Part shown: positions 1 through 8,995 of the stretch, piece after piece
Layout: the number at the start of each line of letters is the position of its first letter
Numbering within the stretch: the stretch's first letter is position 1
Assembly: GCF_003049725.1 (NCBI RefSeq)
Contig: NZ_QAGM01000022.1
Location: forward strand, 1 to 53,966
DNA length: 53,966 nucleotides
Source of the DNA: Oceanimonas marisflavi
GTDB taxonomy: Bacteria > Pseudomonadota > Gammaproteobacteria > Enterobacterales > Aeromonadaceae
Reading direction: 5' to 3'
Position numbers and translations under genes: made by a program
Notes under the pieces: model-generated
Told to the model about the DNA's origin: nothing
Seen by the model: only the letters and a program-made list of their open reading frames with translations
The model's database searches: none

Positions 1-850
1 GCCATCCACCCAAACTGCCAGACGCCGCTGTCCCGCTGATCCTGAAAGCATTGGAAGAGTTGGGCCCAGAAGGCTTTGGCTATGAAGATCAGCGCTGGAC
101 GACACAGCGGATCGCCGATGCCATTGCTACTCTGACCAAGATTCAGTACAGCCAGTCACACATGAGCAAGTTGCTGCGACGCTGGGGATGGTCCTGGCAG
201 AAACCGAAACGCCGTGACATTCGGCGTGATGAGACCGCCATTACCCATTGGCAGCAGCAGATCTGGCCGGCGTTAAAAAAAACAGGCGAAGGAACAGGAT
301 GAAACCTTGGTATTCATTGATGAGTCCAGCTTTCACCTGTGCTCGCATCATGCCAAGACCTTCGCTCCGATAGGACAGACGCCGGTTGTAAAAGGCAAGC
401 GAGGGCAAACACCCCGCTTTATGGTCACGGGCGCCGTTTCTCCCGAAGGACGAACGTATTTTAGCTGGACGACCGAGCATGTGACCGGTGAGACCGTGGT
501 CGAGTTTTTGAAGAAACTGCTTCGTTACTGGCCTGGTAAGCTACGGGTCATCTGGGATAACGCTCCCGTGCATAGAAGCAAGGCCGTTAAATCCTGGTTA
601 TCGATGCCTGAGGTTCAGCAGCGTTTGTCGCTGGAAGCGTTGCCACCGTACGCCCCGGAGCTGAACCCGGCAGAAGCGCTATGGAGTTGGCTCAAACGGC
701 AACGTGCGAACCTGGCCTTCAAAGACGGCTTGGCCTTACGGCAATGGTTGGAGCAGAAAACGAAGTGGCTAAAACGGCAGCGCAGTTTTGTAACGAAATT
801 GATGAAGGCTTCGCCAATATATTAATCAGTAATAATTAGGTCAGTAGTCG
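1..850 (+). mobile_element. IS630-family insertion sequence, right part
   Basis: The window opens inside an insertion sequence identified by its DDE transposase (see the next entry). The left end lies outside the window. The right end should be just after the transposase stop, around 826-870, but no terminal inverted repeat can be confirmed without the left end. The element sits immediately upstream of a restriction-modification-like pair, as is common at the edges of mobile gene islands. Confidence 0.75.
3..825 (+). pseudogene. IS630-type DDE transposase, 5'-truncated by the window and split in two frames
   Basis: Two open frames together make one IS630/Tc1-mariner transposase. The first is open from base 3 to a stop at 300-302 and holds the winged-helix linker region. 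The second, read from about 283 to 825, holds the catalytic domain with all three acidic positions visible: VFIDESSF, IWDNAPVHRS, and the E in PELNPAEALWSWLK. The frames join at a run of eight A residues (275-282), and passing from the first to the second needs a +1 (or -2) change. IS630 elements are known to use programmed frameshifting on A-runs, so this may be natural expression control rather than decay. A single-base indel in the homopolymer would also explain it. If intact, the enzyme would integrate at TA dinucleotides. Confidence 0.8.
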
Positions 851-941
851 CAACAACAGTACCGGCGCGCCACTTGGCCGCCGTTTTTTTTGTGCCTTTA
901 ATCCGTGCTCTTTTCACGCATAATGGCACCATTCAACGGGC

Positions 942-1388
942 ATGTTTACGTTAAAGAGCAACCGATACGTGGATGAACTTCTTCAATTATTCAGCAACCC
1001 AACCCTGCTATGGGCACTGGGCATCTCCAGCCTGGTGTGCTTTATCGGCTCCCTGCTGCTGATCCCCTGGCTGGTGGTGCGCATTCCGGTAAATTACTTT
1101 TGCGATGAATACCGCCACCGGGTGCCCTGGGCCAGACGGAATCCGCTGCTGCGCTGGCTGCTGCTGATCCTGAAAAACCTGCTGGGGCTGGTGTTTCTGC
1201 TGATGGGCATCGCCATGCTGGTGTTACCGGGGCAAGGGCTGCTGACCATACTGATCGCCATGGTACTGCTGAACTTTCCGGGAAAATACCGGCTGGAACG
1301 CCGGCTGTTCAGGGTGCCCTCGGTGCGCAATGCCGTGAACTGGCTGCGCAAAAGGGCCGGACGGCCGCCGTTAAGGTTTGATGGTTAA
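942..1388 (+). CDS. Small integral membrane protein, PGPGW-like
   Basis: A 148-residue protein with a hydrophobic segment near residues 20-48, a basic Arg-rich loop, and a second long hydrophobic hairpin around 70-110. That hairpin contains an LPGQG turn like the signature of the putative transmembrane PGPGW family. The C-terminus is strongly basic (RRLFRV, RKRAGR) and probably cytoplasmic. The function of this family is unknown. The gene stands alone between the insertion sequence and the methyltransferase pair, and codon use resembles the chromosomal backbone. The ATG at 942 has a weak ribosome-binding site, and an in-frame GTG at 969 is an alternative start. Confidence 0.6.
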   Translation: MFTLKSNRYVDELLQLFSNPTLLWALGISSLVCFIGSLLLIPWLVVRIPVNYFCDEYRHRVPWARRNPLLRWLLLILKNLLGLVFLLMGIAMLVLPGQGLLTILIAMVLLNFPGKYRLERRLFRVPSVRNAVNWLRKRAGRPPLRFDG

Positions 1389-1840
1389 GTATCAGAACGT
1401 GCTTCTTCGCTTTCCGCCTCTCGCCTTCCCCTCAATGTTTCGCCGGCCGGCACGCACTTCTGGCGACAGTGCAAGGAAATCTCTTACCCCCTTATGATTA
1501 GAAAATCACCGGCCGAGCGTTTTGCATCCTGAATCCCGCCTTTTGCAATTGCCCTTATCCAACCCAGCGGCCAAAATAGACGCGTTTGAACACAGTCGTG
1601 GCTGGGATTAGCGACATGAAACACCCGAACGGTAGCCCTCTGGACCCGAACAATAGTTCTATGACAACCCACACCGTAAAGGGGCATAAAGATTTACTTT
1701 GTGTTCTTCGCTGAAATGCGAGGGGAAATAGGATGGGGCGATGGGATTCATTTTTCCGCCATTGCTAAATTCAGGCCGAGAGTTATCGAAGTCGGCCGGT
1801 CGTTTTTATTCAACTGTAGGCGAAGAAGGACTCTACACGA
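1389..1840. other. Intergenic stretch upstream of the methyltransferase gene
   Basis: About 450 bases with no convincing gene. Short frames on both strands lack ribosome-binding sites and resemble nothing. The base composition is lower in GC than the left flank, suggesting the boundary of an acquired segment. The only clear signal is an AAGGA ribosome-binding site at 1827-1831 for the gene at 1841. I saw no strong sigma-70 promoter. Confidence 0.5.
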
Positions 1841-2935
1841 ATGGCAGGTAATAAGGCGCTTAGCGCGAGAAACCGGAACTCGGCAGATGAGTTCTACACC
1901 CAACTTACAGATATAGAGGACGAACTGAGGCACTACCGTTCCCAGTTTCAGGGCAAGGTCGTGCTGTGCAACTGCGACGACCCGTTTGAGAGCAACTTCT
2001 TCAAGTACTTCGCCATGAACTTCAATCACCTCGGTCTGAAGAAGCTCATATCCACCAGCTATGCAGGTTCGCCTATCACCGGCAAACAACTGCCCCTCTT
2101 CGATGTTGAAGGGCTGCGCGCCACTCGATCTGTACGCGACGTCTACAAAGTCGAGATTACAGAAGTACCTGATCTCAACGCCGATGGCGCTATCGATCTC
2201 CTCGATGTTGAGCATCTCCTGCGCCACGACTCCAATGCGGTCACTCCACTGGAAGGTGATGGTGACTTTCGCAGTCCTGAGTGCGTCGCTCTGCTGGACG
2301 AGGCTGACATCATCGTAACGAATCCACCCTGGAGCCTGATACGCGATTTCATCCCGCTGATTGCTGAAAGCAAAAAACAGTTCTTAGTTATCGGTGACCA
2401 AAATTTCATCACCTACCGAGAGGTCTTCGAGCAGATTATGGCTGACAACCTCTGGTTTGGTTACAACAACGGCGGTACTAAATGGTTTCGGGTCCCCGAT
2501 GACTACGAGATCAAAACAGAATCGCGCAAGAAGATTGTTGATGGCGTCAAATACTTCAGCATGGGTCGGGCCTACTGGTTCACAAACCTCGATACCACCA
2601 AGCGTCACGAGCCTCTGACCTTATTCAAGCGATACACCCCTGAGGAGTATCCGACCTACACGAACTACCCGGCAATCGAAGTATCGAAGGTAGCGGAAAT
2701 TCCTATGGACTATGACGGCGAGATGGGAGTGCCAATAACATTCTTGGATAAGTACAACCCAGAACAATTCAAGATCATCGGAAACAGCAAATGGCTCGGT
2801 AAACCAATGTCGGAGGTTGCAGAGAAAGGTACTTACCAGGCTGGAGGAATTAGGTTCTACGTCCCCAATGGCGACGGAACTCACCGACGCTTGTACGAAC
2901 GAGTTGTCATCCAACGGATTGGAGCTACATCATGA
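1841..2935 (+). CDS. EcoRI-family adenine-specific DNA methyltransferase
   Basis: A 364-residue protein matching the EcoRI methylase family. The N-terminal block CNCDDPFESNFFKYF (residues 43-57) is typical of this family, and the amino-methyltransferase motif IV appears as NPPW at 161-164, preceded by DIIVT. It should transfer a methyl group from S-adenosylmethionine to adenine N6 within a recognition site that cannot be read from the sequence. The start has an AAGGA ribosome-binding site. Its stop codon overlaps the next start in an ATGA (2932-2935), so the two genes are translationally coupled. The natural reading is that it protects host DNA from the neighbouring nuclease. No EcoRI-type endonuclease is present. 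Confidence 0.85.
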   Translation: MAGNKALSARNRNSADEFYTQLTDIEDELRHYRSQFQGKVVLCNCDDPFESNFFKYFAMNFNHLGLKKLISTSYAGSPITGKQLPLFDVEGLRATRSVRDVYKVEITEVPDLNADGAIDLLDVEHLLRHDSNAVTPLEGDGDFRSPECVALLDEADIIVTNPPWSLIRDFIPLIAESKKQFLVIGDQNFITYREVFEQIMADNLWFGYNNGGTKWFRVPDDYEIKTESRKKIVDGVKYFSMGRAYWFTNLDTTKRHEPLTLFKRYTPEEYPTYTNYPAIEVSKVAEIPMDYDGEMGVPITFLDKYNPEQFKIIGNSKWLGKPMSEVAEKGTYQAGGIRFYVPNGDGTHRRLYERVVIQRIGATS

Positions 2936-4062
2936 AAATAGAGCTAAAAAGAGTGACCGTCCGCGACGTCAGTGAGAACTTCGTCGATAACGACGAACAG
3001 GGCGTGATCGGCTACGACGGCAAGCTTAACATCAGACCCAAGTACCAGCGCGAGTTTGTATACGATGAGAAGAAACGTGGCGCAGTCCTGGATACCATCC
3101 GCCGTGGTTTCCCGCTCAACGTCATCTACTGGGCTCTTAACGAGGATGGATCTTACGAAGTCCTTGATGGTCAGCAGCGGACGATATCGTTCTGCCAATA
3201 TGTCGCCGGCGATTTCTCGATCATGATCGACGGCCACCCGATGGCCTTCCACAATCTCAATCAGTCGCAGAAAGACGCAATTCTCGACTACGAACTGATG
3301 GTTTACGTTTGCGAAGGTAACGAGACTGAAAAGCTCGACTGGTTCCGCACAATCAATATCGCCGGAGAGAAGCTTACCGACCAAGAGCTGCGCAATGCCG
3401 TCTACACCGGCCCTTGGCTGACCCACGCCAAATCTATCTTCAGCAAGTCCAGCGGCCCGGCCTACGGTCTGGCCAGCAAGTACGTCCCCGGCTCACCAAT
3501 CCGTCAGGAGCTACTGGAGAAGGCTCTAAAGTGGAGATCAGAGGGCAAGATCGAACACTACATGTCGGACCACCAGCACGATGCCACTGCCAACGAACTG
3601 TGGACCTACTTCCAGAACATCATCTGGTGGGTGCAGCAAACCTTTACGACCTACCGAAAGAAGGAGATGAAGGCGGTCGAATGGGGACCGCTCTATGACC
3701 AGTTTAAGGATGAACCTTACGATCCGGCTGCTCTAGAGAAGCGTATCGCCGAGTTGATGCAGGATCCCGACGTAACCAATAAAAAGGGGATCTACACCTA
3801 TGTGCTCACCGGTGAAGAGCGGCAACTGAGCATCCGCCAGTTCGACGACCGCATGAAGCGTACCGCCTACGAGGCCCAGAACCGAAAATGTGCCAACGGA
3901 GCCAAGTGTAAAACTGCCGGTAACGAGGATGGTAACCGCCTTTTCGAGCTTGCTGATATGCAAGGCGACCACATCACCCCTTGGTCCAAGGGTGGCAAAA
4001 CTATCGCCGAGAACTGCCAGATGCTCTGCATTACTTGTAATCGCGACAAGAGCGGCTTGTAA
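2932..4062 (+). CDS. DUF262 (ParB/GmrS-like) - HNH endonuclease fusion
   Basis: A 376-residue protein. The N-terminal domain carries the DUF262 signatures PKYQR (36-40) and DGQQR (79-83), as in GmrSD and SspE-type nucleases where this domain binds nucleotide or DNA. The C-terminus is an HNH nuclease with two zinc-binding cysteine pairs (C320/C326 and C366/C369), the catalytic DH at 346-347, N361 and N370. The domain between them is helical and unassigned. It is translationally coupled to the EcoRI-family methyltransferase, which suggests that methylation controls cleavage: either it restricts DNA lacking the partner's mark or it targets otherwise modified DNA. Most GmrSD-type enzymes have DUF1524 at this end, and here it is a classical zinc HNH instead. 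Confidence 0.82.
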   Translation: MKIELKRVTVRDVSENFVDNDEQGVIGYDGKLNIRPKYQREFVYDEKKRGAVLDTIRRGFPLNVIYWALNEDGSYEVLDGQQRTISFCQYVAGDFSIMIDGHPMAFHNLNQSQKDAILDYELMVYVCEGNETEKLDWFRTINIAGEKLTDQELRNAVYTGPWLTHAKSIFSKSSGPAYGLASKYVPGSPIRQELLEKALKWRSEGKIEHYMSDHQHDATANELWTYFQNIIWWVQQTFTTYRKKEMKAVEWGPLYDQFKDEPYDPAALEKRIAELMQDPDVTNKKGIYTYVLTGEERQLSIRQFDDRMKRTAYEAQNRKCANGAKCKTAGNEDGNRLFELADMQGDHITPWSKGGKTIAENCQMLCITCNRDKSGL

Positions 4063-4175
4063 CTCGTCAGCCTAGAACACTTCAAAAGCGAAGAAATGCC
4101 AAGGCATCAGTCAGCAGACTTATACTCTCAGGGTGAGCAAAGTCTGCTCCTTCACACCGGTCTGTGCCCCCTCCC

Positions 4176-4205
4176 CCCGCTGCTCCCGCAGCGGGCCTTT
4201 TCCCC
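4176..4205 (+). terminator. Rho-independent terminator after the DUF262-HNH gene
   Basis: A perfect 8-bp GC stem (4176-4183 with 4188-4195) and TCCC loop, followed by CCTTTT. An A-run at 4206-4212 gives the minus strand T residues before the stem, so use by the convergent norR is less likely. Confidence 0.65.
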
Positions 4206-4214
4206 AAAAAAACT

Positions 4215-5747
4215 TCACTTCATCCCCAACCTCTTAGCCAGTTTATGCAGGTTGCTGGGGTCTACTTCCAGCAATCGCGCGGCGGCGGCCCAGTTGTGTT
4301 CGGTGGCGGCCAGTGCTTGTTTAATGGCCTGTTGCTGGGCCTGATTGGTGGTCTGTTGCAGGCTGGTCAGCGGGTTGGGTGCCACCGGCACGGGCTTGCT
4401 TTCTGCCTGAGCAGGTTTGGTTAATGGCATGTCGCCGGCGAGATCCAGCAGCTCCGGCTCCAGGGTGATGATATCGGCGCGGTTGGCGCCACGGCTCAGG
4501 GCCTTGATGGCGGCGCGGCTGATCACATGCTCCAGCTCGCGCACGTTGCCGGGCCAGGCGTAGGCGCACAGGGCCTGTTCGGCGGCGGGCGACAGCCGCA
4601 GACTGCGCAGGCCCAGCCGGCCCCGGTTCAGCTCCAGAAAATGGCCGGCCAGCACCAGCACATCCCCTTCCCGCTCGCGCAAAGGCGGTATCGGCACCGG
4701 ATACACCGACAGCCGGTGATAGAGATCGGCCCGGAAATGGCCATCGCGCACGCTGTCGTGCAACTGGCGGTTGGTGGCGGCAATCACCCGCACATTGACC
4801 TTGCGCGGCGCGTCTTCCCCCAGCCGCTGAATTTCCCCGTTTTGCAGCGCCCGCAGCAGCTTGGCCTGAATGCCCAGCGGCAGCTCCCCCACTTCATCCA
4901 GAAACAGGGTACCGCCGTCGGCGGCTTCAAAGCGACCGGGCCGGTCATTGCCAGCACCGGAAAAGGCGCCCTTTACGTGGCCGAACAGTTCGCTTTCGGC
5001 CAGGGATTCCGGCAGGGCGGCGCAGTTCACCTGTACCAGTGGCCGATCCCGCCGGGGCGAATGCTGATGCAGCCGGCGGGCAAACAGATCCTTGCCCACC
5101 CCGGTTTCCCCGGTGAGCAGCACCGGCAGATCCGAGTCGGCCACCACATCCAGCTCGTGCAGCAGCCGCTTCAGCCCGGTGCTCTGCCCCAGTATCTCCC
5201 CTTCCAGCCGTTCGCTGAGTGGCGCTGGTGCGTCCTGCCGGGCCAGGCGCAGGCCACGGATATCCTGCTCCAGCCGGGTCATGCGCACCGCGGCGGCGGC
5301 GGTGAGCGCCAGCCGTTGCAGCTGATCCCGTGCGTCCTGATCAAAGGTGCCGGCGGTGAGCGCGTCCAGGGTCAGGGCGCCCCATTGTTCACCGTTCACA
5401 TACAGGCTGATGCCCATGCAGTCATGCACCGGCAGCGCCTCGCCCACATGATGTTCCAGCAGGCCGTCGTAGGGGTCTGGCAGGGGGGAGTCGGGAGCAA
5501 AGGCCACGGTGCCGCGGCTGGCCAGAATGGCCGCCAGCCTGGGGTGCTGGGCCACCACAAAACGCCGTCCCAGCGCCTCGCGTACCAGGCCGTCTACCGC
5601 CACCGGGCTGAGCACACCATCCTGCAGCCGCAACAGGCAGACGGCGCCGCAACCAAAATGCTCCCGCAGCAGGCGCACCAGGCTCTGCAGGCGCACGGCA
5701 CTGGGCAGCTCGGCGGCCAGATCCGCCAGCAAAAGATCATACAACAT
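4215..5747 (-). CDS. norR: Nitric-oxide-responsive sigma-54 activator NorR
   Basis: A 510-residue enhancer-binding protein with three domains. The GAF sensor (about 1-165) keeps the Asp and Cys residues expected to hold the mononuclear iron that senses NO (DPYD at 91-94, C110, and the Asp of LTLDAL). The AAA+ domain has Walker A GETGVGKD (213-220), the sigma-54-contacting loop GAFSGA (260-265) and Walker [11 protein letters not shown] (281-290). A Fis-type helix-turn-helix closes the protein. It is transcribed divergently from ric-norB, and three candidate NorR sites lie in the shared intergenic region. NO binding is expected to relieve GAF repression of the ATPase and drive the -24/-12 promoter. 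All catalytic features look intact. Confidence 0.95.
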   Translation of the reverse strand: MLYDLLLADLAAELPSAVRLQSLVRLLREHFGCGAVCLLRLQDGVLSPVAVDGLVREALGRRFVVAQHPRLAAILASRGTVAFAPDSPLPDPYDGLLEHHVGEALPVHDCMGISLYVNGEQWGALTLDALTAGTFDQDARDQLQRLALTAAAAVRMTRLEQDIRGLRLARQDAPAPLSERLEGEILGQSTGLKRLLHELDVVADSDLPVLLTGETGVGKDLFARRLHQHSPRRDRPLVQVNCAALPESLAESELFGHVKGAFSGAGNDRPGRFEAADGGTLFLDEVGELPLGIQAKLLRALQNGEIQRLGEDAPRKVNVRVIAATNRQLHDSVRDGHFRADLYHRLSVYPVPIPPLREREGDVLVLAGHFLELNRGRLGLRSLRLSPAAEQALCAYAWPGNVRELEHVISRAAIKALSRGANRADIITLEPELLDLAGDMPLTKPAQAESKPVPVAPNPLTSLQQTTNQAQQQAIKQALAATEHNWAAAARLLEVDPSNLHKLAKRLGMK

Positions 5748-5750
5748 AGG

Positions 5751-5761
5751 GTTAATTTCAC
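5751..5761. promoter_or_regulatory. NorR binding site 1 (GT-N7-AC)
   Basis: GT at 5751-5752 and AC at 5760-5761 separated by seven bases, matching the known NorR core. It lies four bases upstream of the norR start on the other strand, so it could also mediate autoregulation. Confidence 0.7.
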
Positions 5762-5770
5762 CATAACAGG

Positions 5771-5781
5771 GTTTTATTCAC
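5771..5781. promoter_or_regulatory. NorR binding site 2 (GT-N7-AC)
   Basis: GT at 5771-5772 and AC at 5780-5781 with an AT-rich seven-base centre. It is exactly 20 bp from site 1, so both would lie on nearly the same helix face. Confidence 0.7.
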
Positions 5782-5795
5782 CCTAATCGAAAAGG

Positions 5796-5806
5796 GTAAA
5801 AAATAC
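5796..5806. promoter_or_regulatory. NorR binding site 3 (GT-N7-AC)
   Basis: GT at 5796-5797 and AC at 5805-5806, 25 bp from site 2 and about 43 bp upstream of the -24 element. The triplet matches the three-site enhancer known for E. coli norVW. Confidence 0.7.
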
Positions 5807-5848
5807 CACAAAATAATAATAAACCTTAAAAATCATAAACTTAAAAAG

Positions 5849-5864
5849 TGGCACATTGATTGCA
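5849..5864 (+). promoter_or_regulatory. Sigma-54 (-24/-12) promoter of ric-norB
   Basis: TGGCAC at 5849-5854 and TTGCA at 5860-5864. The invariant GG (5850-5851) and GC (5862-5863) are the required 12 bp apart. Transcription should start near 5875, about 30 bases before the ric start. Confidence 0.9.
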
Positions 5865-5903
5865 GCTTATGGAGCAAGAATACCATGAACAAGGAGCCAC
5901 ATC

Positions 5904-6581
5904 ATGAGTCTGCTCAACCACTCCCTGGGCGCACTGGCCAGGGATATTCCGGGGGCCACCCGGGTATTTCATCATTACCGGCTGGATTATTGCTGCGGTG
6001 GCCACACCCTGCTGAGCGAGGCGCTGGCGGAGCGGGGTCTGGACGCCGCCGAGGTGATCGCCCGGCTGGAATCCCTGCCGGCCCGTAACGAAAGCGACAT
6101 CAACTGGGCCGAGGCCGGGACCGATGCGCTGATTGATCATCTTCTTGCCCGCTACCACCAGGTACATCGCCTGCAACTGCCCGAACTGGTGCAACTGGCC
6201 CACCGGGTGGAAACTGTACACGAAGACAATCCGCTCTGCCCTGCCGGGCTGGCGGAGCACCTGGAAGCCATGAGCCAGGAGCTGGAAAGCCATATGCAGA
6301 AGGAGGAGCAGGTTCTGTTCCCCATGCTGCGCCGTGGCCTGTTTGCCCCGGCTCAAGGGCCGATCAGCGTGATGCGCATGGAGCACGACGACCACGGCGA
6401 GGCTCTGGCCCGGCTGGCCCGGCTTACCCACGACTTTTCCCTACCTGCCGGGGCCTGCGCCAGCTGGCAGGCACTTTATACCGGCATTAACGAGCTGCAA
6501 AATGATCTGATGCAGCACATTCATCTGGAAAACAACATTCTGTTCAACTCTGCTCAGCGCCAGGAGGTGCAGCATGGCTAA
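5904..6581 (+). CDS. ytfE: Iron-sulfur cluster repair di-iron protein (RIC / YtfE / ScdA)
   Basis: A 225-residue protein with the two-part architecture of RIC proteins. The N-terminal ScdA_N/DUF542 domain carries the diagnostic YCCGG (about residues 28-32). The C-terminal hemerythrin-like four-helix bundle has the expected His and Glu ligands (HMQKEE, MEHDDHGEAL, HIHLENNILF). It repairs iron-sulfur clusters damaged by NO or oxidants and may supply iron or remove nitrosyls. The start is backed by AGGAGC. It is first in the NorR/sigma-54 operon and overlaps norB by eight bases, so NO reduction and cluster repair are induced together. Confidence 0.93.
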   Translation: MSLLNHSLGALARDIPGATRVFHHYRLDYCCGGHTLLSEALAERGLDAAEVIARLESLPARNESDINWAEAGTDALIDHLLARYHQVHRLQLPELVQLAHRVETVHEDNPLCPAGLAEHLEAMSQELESHMQKEEQVLFPMLRRGLFAPAQGPISVMRMEHDDHGEALARLARLTHDFSLPAGACASWQALYTGINELQNDLMQHIHLENNILFNSAQRQEVQHG

Positions 6582-8874
6582 TTATCGTCGCCTGTGGATC
6601 CTGCTCATCGTGATCCTCGGCATTACCTTTTCCGTTCTTGGCTATTTTGGCCGCGAAGTGTACCGGGTGGCTCCCCCCATTCCCGCTCAGGTGGTCACCG
6701 AAAGCGGCACCCTGCTCACCACCCACGATGGCATTCTCGACGGCCAGACCGCCTGGCAGTCGGTAGGTGGCATGCAACTGGGCTCTATCTGGGGCCACGG
6801 TGCCTACCAGGCGCCGGACTGGACCGCCGACTGGCTGCACCGGGAGCTGATGGCCTGGCTGGATTCGGCCGCACAGGAAGAGTTCGGCACCGGCTACGCC
6901 AACCTCGACGGCGAGCAGCAGGCCGTGCTGCAACACCGGCTGAAGCAGGAGTACCGCAGCAACGGCTATGATGCCGAGGCCGATGTACTGGTCGTCTCCG
7001 AGCGCCGTGCCCAGGCCATGGCCGACACCGCCGCCTACTATGACAAGCTGTTCAGCGACGATCCGGCGCTGCAGGGCACTCGCCAAAGCTTTGCCATGAA
7101 GGAGAACACCCTGCCGAGCGCCGAGCGCCGGGCCGACATGACCAACTTCTTCTTCTGGACCGCCTGGGCCGCCGCTACCGAGCGCCCCGGCAGCGAGGCC
7201 ACCTATACCAACAACTGGCCCCACGAGCCGCTGATCGACAACAAGCCCACCGCCGAGAACATCGTCTGGTCCATCGTCAGCGTGGTGCTGCTGATCGCCG
7301 GCGTGGGTGGCCTGGTCTGGGCCTGGTCGTTCCTGCGCAAGGAAGAGGAAGCCGAGCCCAAGGCCCCAGCTAGGGATCCGCTCACCAGCTTTAAACTGAC
7401 CCCGTCACAAAAGGCGCTGGGCAAATACGTATTCCTGGTGGTGGCGCTGTTTACCTTTCAGGTGCTGCTGGGTGGTGCTACTGCCCACTACACAGTGGAA
7501 GGCCAGCATTTCTACGGAGTGGAGCTGTCGAAGTGGTTCCCCTATTCGCTGCTGCGCACCTGGCACATTCAGAGTGCCCTGTTCTGGATTGCCACCGGCT
7601 TTCTTGCTGCCGGCCTGTTCCTCGCCCCCATCATCAACGGCGGCAAGGATCCCAAATACCAGGCGCTGGGCGTAAACGTACTGTTCTGGGCACTGGTGGC
7701 CGTGGTGGTGGGCAGCTTTGCCGGCAACTATCTGGCCATTGCTCAAGTCATGCCCGCCAACCTCAACTTCTGGCTGGGTCACCAGGGTTATGAATACGTG
7801 GATCTGGGCCGGCTGTGGCAGATTGGCAAGTTTACCGGCATCGTACTGTGGCTGGTGCTGATGCTGCGCGGCGTGGTGCCGGCGCTGCGCCAGCCCGGCG
7901 ACCGCAACCTGCTGGCCCTGCTTACCGCCTCCTGCGCCGCCATTGGCCTGTTTTACGGCGCCGGTTTCTTCTACGGCGAACGCACCCACATTTCAGTGAT
8001 GGAGTTCTGGCGCTGGTGGATTGTGCACCTGTGGGTGGAAGGCTTCTTTGAAGTGTTCGCCACCACCGCCCTGGCCTTTATCTTCTGCAGCATGGGCCTG
8101 GTATCGCGCAAGGCGGCCACCACCGCCAGTCTGGCCTCGGCCTCACTGTTTATGCTGGGTGGTATTCCCGGTACCTTCCACCACCTGTACTTCTCCGGCA
8201 CCACCACTCCGGTGATGGCGGTGGGCGCCACCTTCAGCGCCCTGGAAGTGGTGCCCCTGATAGTGCTAGGTTACGAGGCCTGGGAAAACTGGCGCCTGAA
8301 GAACAGCGCGCCCTGGATGGAAAATGTGAAATGGCCGCTGATGTTCTTTGTGGCGGTGGCATTCTGGAACATGCTGGGCGCCGGTGTGCTGGGCTTTATG
8401 ATCAACCCCCCGGTCGCGCTCTATTACATTCAGGGTCTGAACACCACGGCCACCCACGCCCACGCGGCCCTGTTCGGTGTGTATGGCTTCCTGGCCCTGG
8501 GCTTTGCCCTGCTGGTGCTGCGCTACATTCGCCCCAACATGGTGTTTAACGAGTCGCTGATGAAAACCGCCTTCTGGTGGATGAACGGTGGCCTGGTGCT
8601 GATGCTGTTTACCAGCGTGCTGCCGGTGGGCATCATTCAGTTCGTGGCCAGCGCCAGCGAGGGCCTCTGGTATGCCCGCAGCGAGAGCTTTATGCAGCAG
8701 GGCCTGCTGCAAACCCTGCGCTGGGTGCGCACCTTTGGAGACGTGGTGTTTATCATCGGCGCCCTGGCGGTGACCTGGCAGGTGATTATCGGCCTGCGCC
8801 AGCCTGCCGGCCAGGCCACCAACCTGGCCATTGAACCTCAGGAATGTGACGTACCCGAGCTGATGTCAAAGTAA
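6574..8874 (+). CDS. norB: Quinol-dependent nitric oxide reductase (qNor)
   Basis: A 766-residue membrane enzyme reducing 2 NO to N2O with electrons from quinol. The N-terminal half-domain (one membrane span, then about 200 periplasmic residues resembling NorC without haem-binding cysteines) is fused to the 12-plus-helix NorB catalytic core, which defines the single-subunit quinol type (NorZ). The core keeps the His-rich segments for the haem and non-haem-iron centre (for example WWIVHLWVEG, GTFHHLYFSG, THAHAALFGVYG). The ATG overlaps the end of ric. There are no denitrification genes around it, so the role is detoxification rather than respiration. Confidence 0.94.
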   Translation: MANYRRLWILLIVILGITFSVLGYFGREVYRVAPPIPAQVVTESGTLLTTHDGILDGQTAWQSVGGMQLGSIWGHGAYQAPDWTADWLHRELMAWLDSAAQEEFGTGYANLDGEQQAVLQHRLKQEYRSNGYDAEADVLVVSERRAQAMADTAAYYDKLFSDDPALQGTRQSFAMKENTLPSAERRADMTNFFFWTAWAAATERPGSEATYTNNWPHEPLIDNKPTAENIVWSIVSVVLLIAGVGGLVWAWSFLRKEEEAEPKAPARDPLTSFKLTPSQKALGKYVFLVVALFTFQVLLGGATAHYTVEGQHFYGVELSKWFPYSLLRTWHIQSALFWIATGFLAAGLFLAPIINGGKDPKYQALGVNVLFWALVAVVVGSFAGNYLAIAQVMPANLNFWLGHQGYEYVDLGRLWQIGKFTGIVLWLVLMLRGVVPALRQPGDRNLLALLTASCAAIGLFYGAGFFYGERTHISVMEFWRWWIVHLWVEGFFEVFATTALAFIFCSMGLVSRKAATTASLASASLFMLGGIPGTFHHLYFSGTTTPVMAVGATFSALEVVPLIVLGYEAWENWRLKNSAPWMENVKWPLMFFVAVAFWNMLGAGVLGFMINPPVALYYIQGLNTTATHAHAALFGVYGFLALGFALLVLRYIRPNMVFNESLMKTAFWWMNGGLVLMLFTSVLPVGIIQFVASASEGLWYARSESFMQQGLLQTLRWVRTFGDVVFIIGALAVTWQVIIGLRQPAGQATNLAIEPQECDVPELMSK

Positions 8875-8898
8875 TTCTGGAGGTTGTTAGTCTGGTTT

Positions 8899-8925
8899 GG
8901 CCCCGCCTGGCGGGGTCTTTTTTGT
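8899..8925 (+). terminator. Terminator of the ric-norB operon
   Basis: CCCCG (8901-8905) pairs with CGGGG (8911-8915), followed by TCTTTTTT. It lies shortly after the norB stop. Confidence 0.8.
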
Positions 8926-8995
8926 GCCCGCCGCCTTTATCGACCCTTGGCGCTATGCTCAACAAAGGCGCATTCACGTTATTCAAGGAGTCACG

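Noticed and set aside
4527-5786. Long open frame opposite norR (419 codons)
   Set aside because: It is a GC-rich shadow of norR; it has no ribosome-binding site, its protein is Gln/His/Gly-rich without any recognisable fold, and norR motifs on the other strand are complete.
8897-8995. N-terminal extension of the pirin gene
   Set aside because: It would run through the norB terminator; the ATG at 8996 has a perfect AAGGAG.
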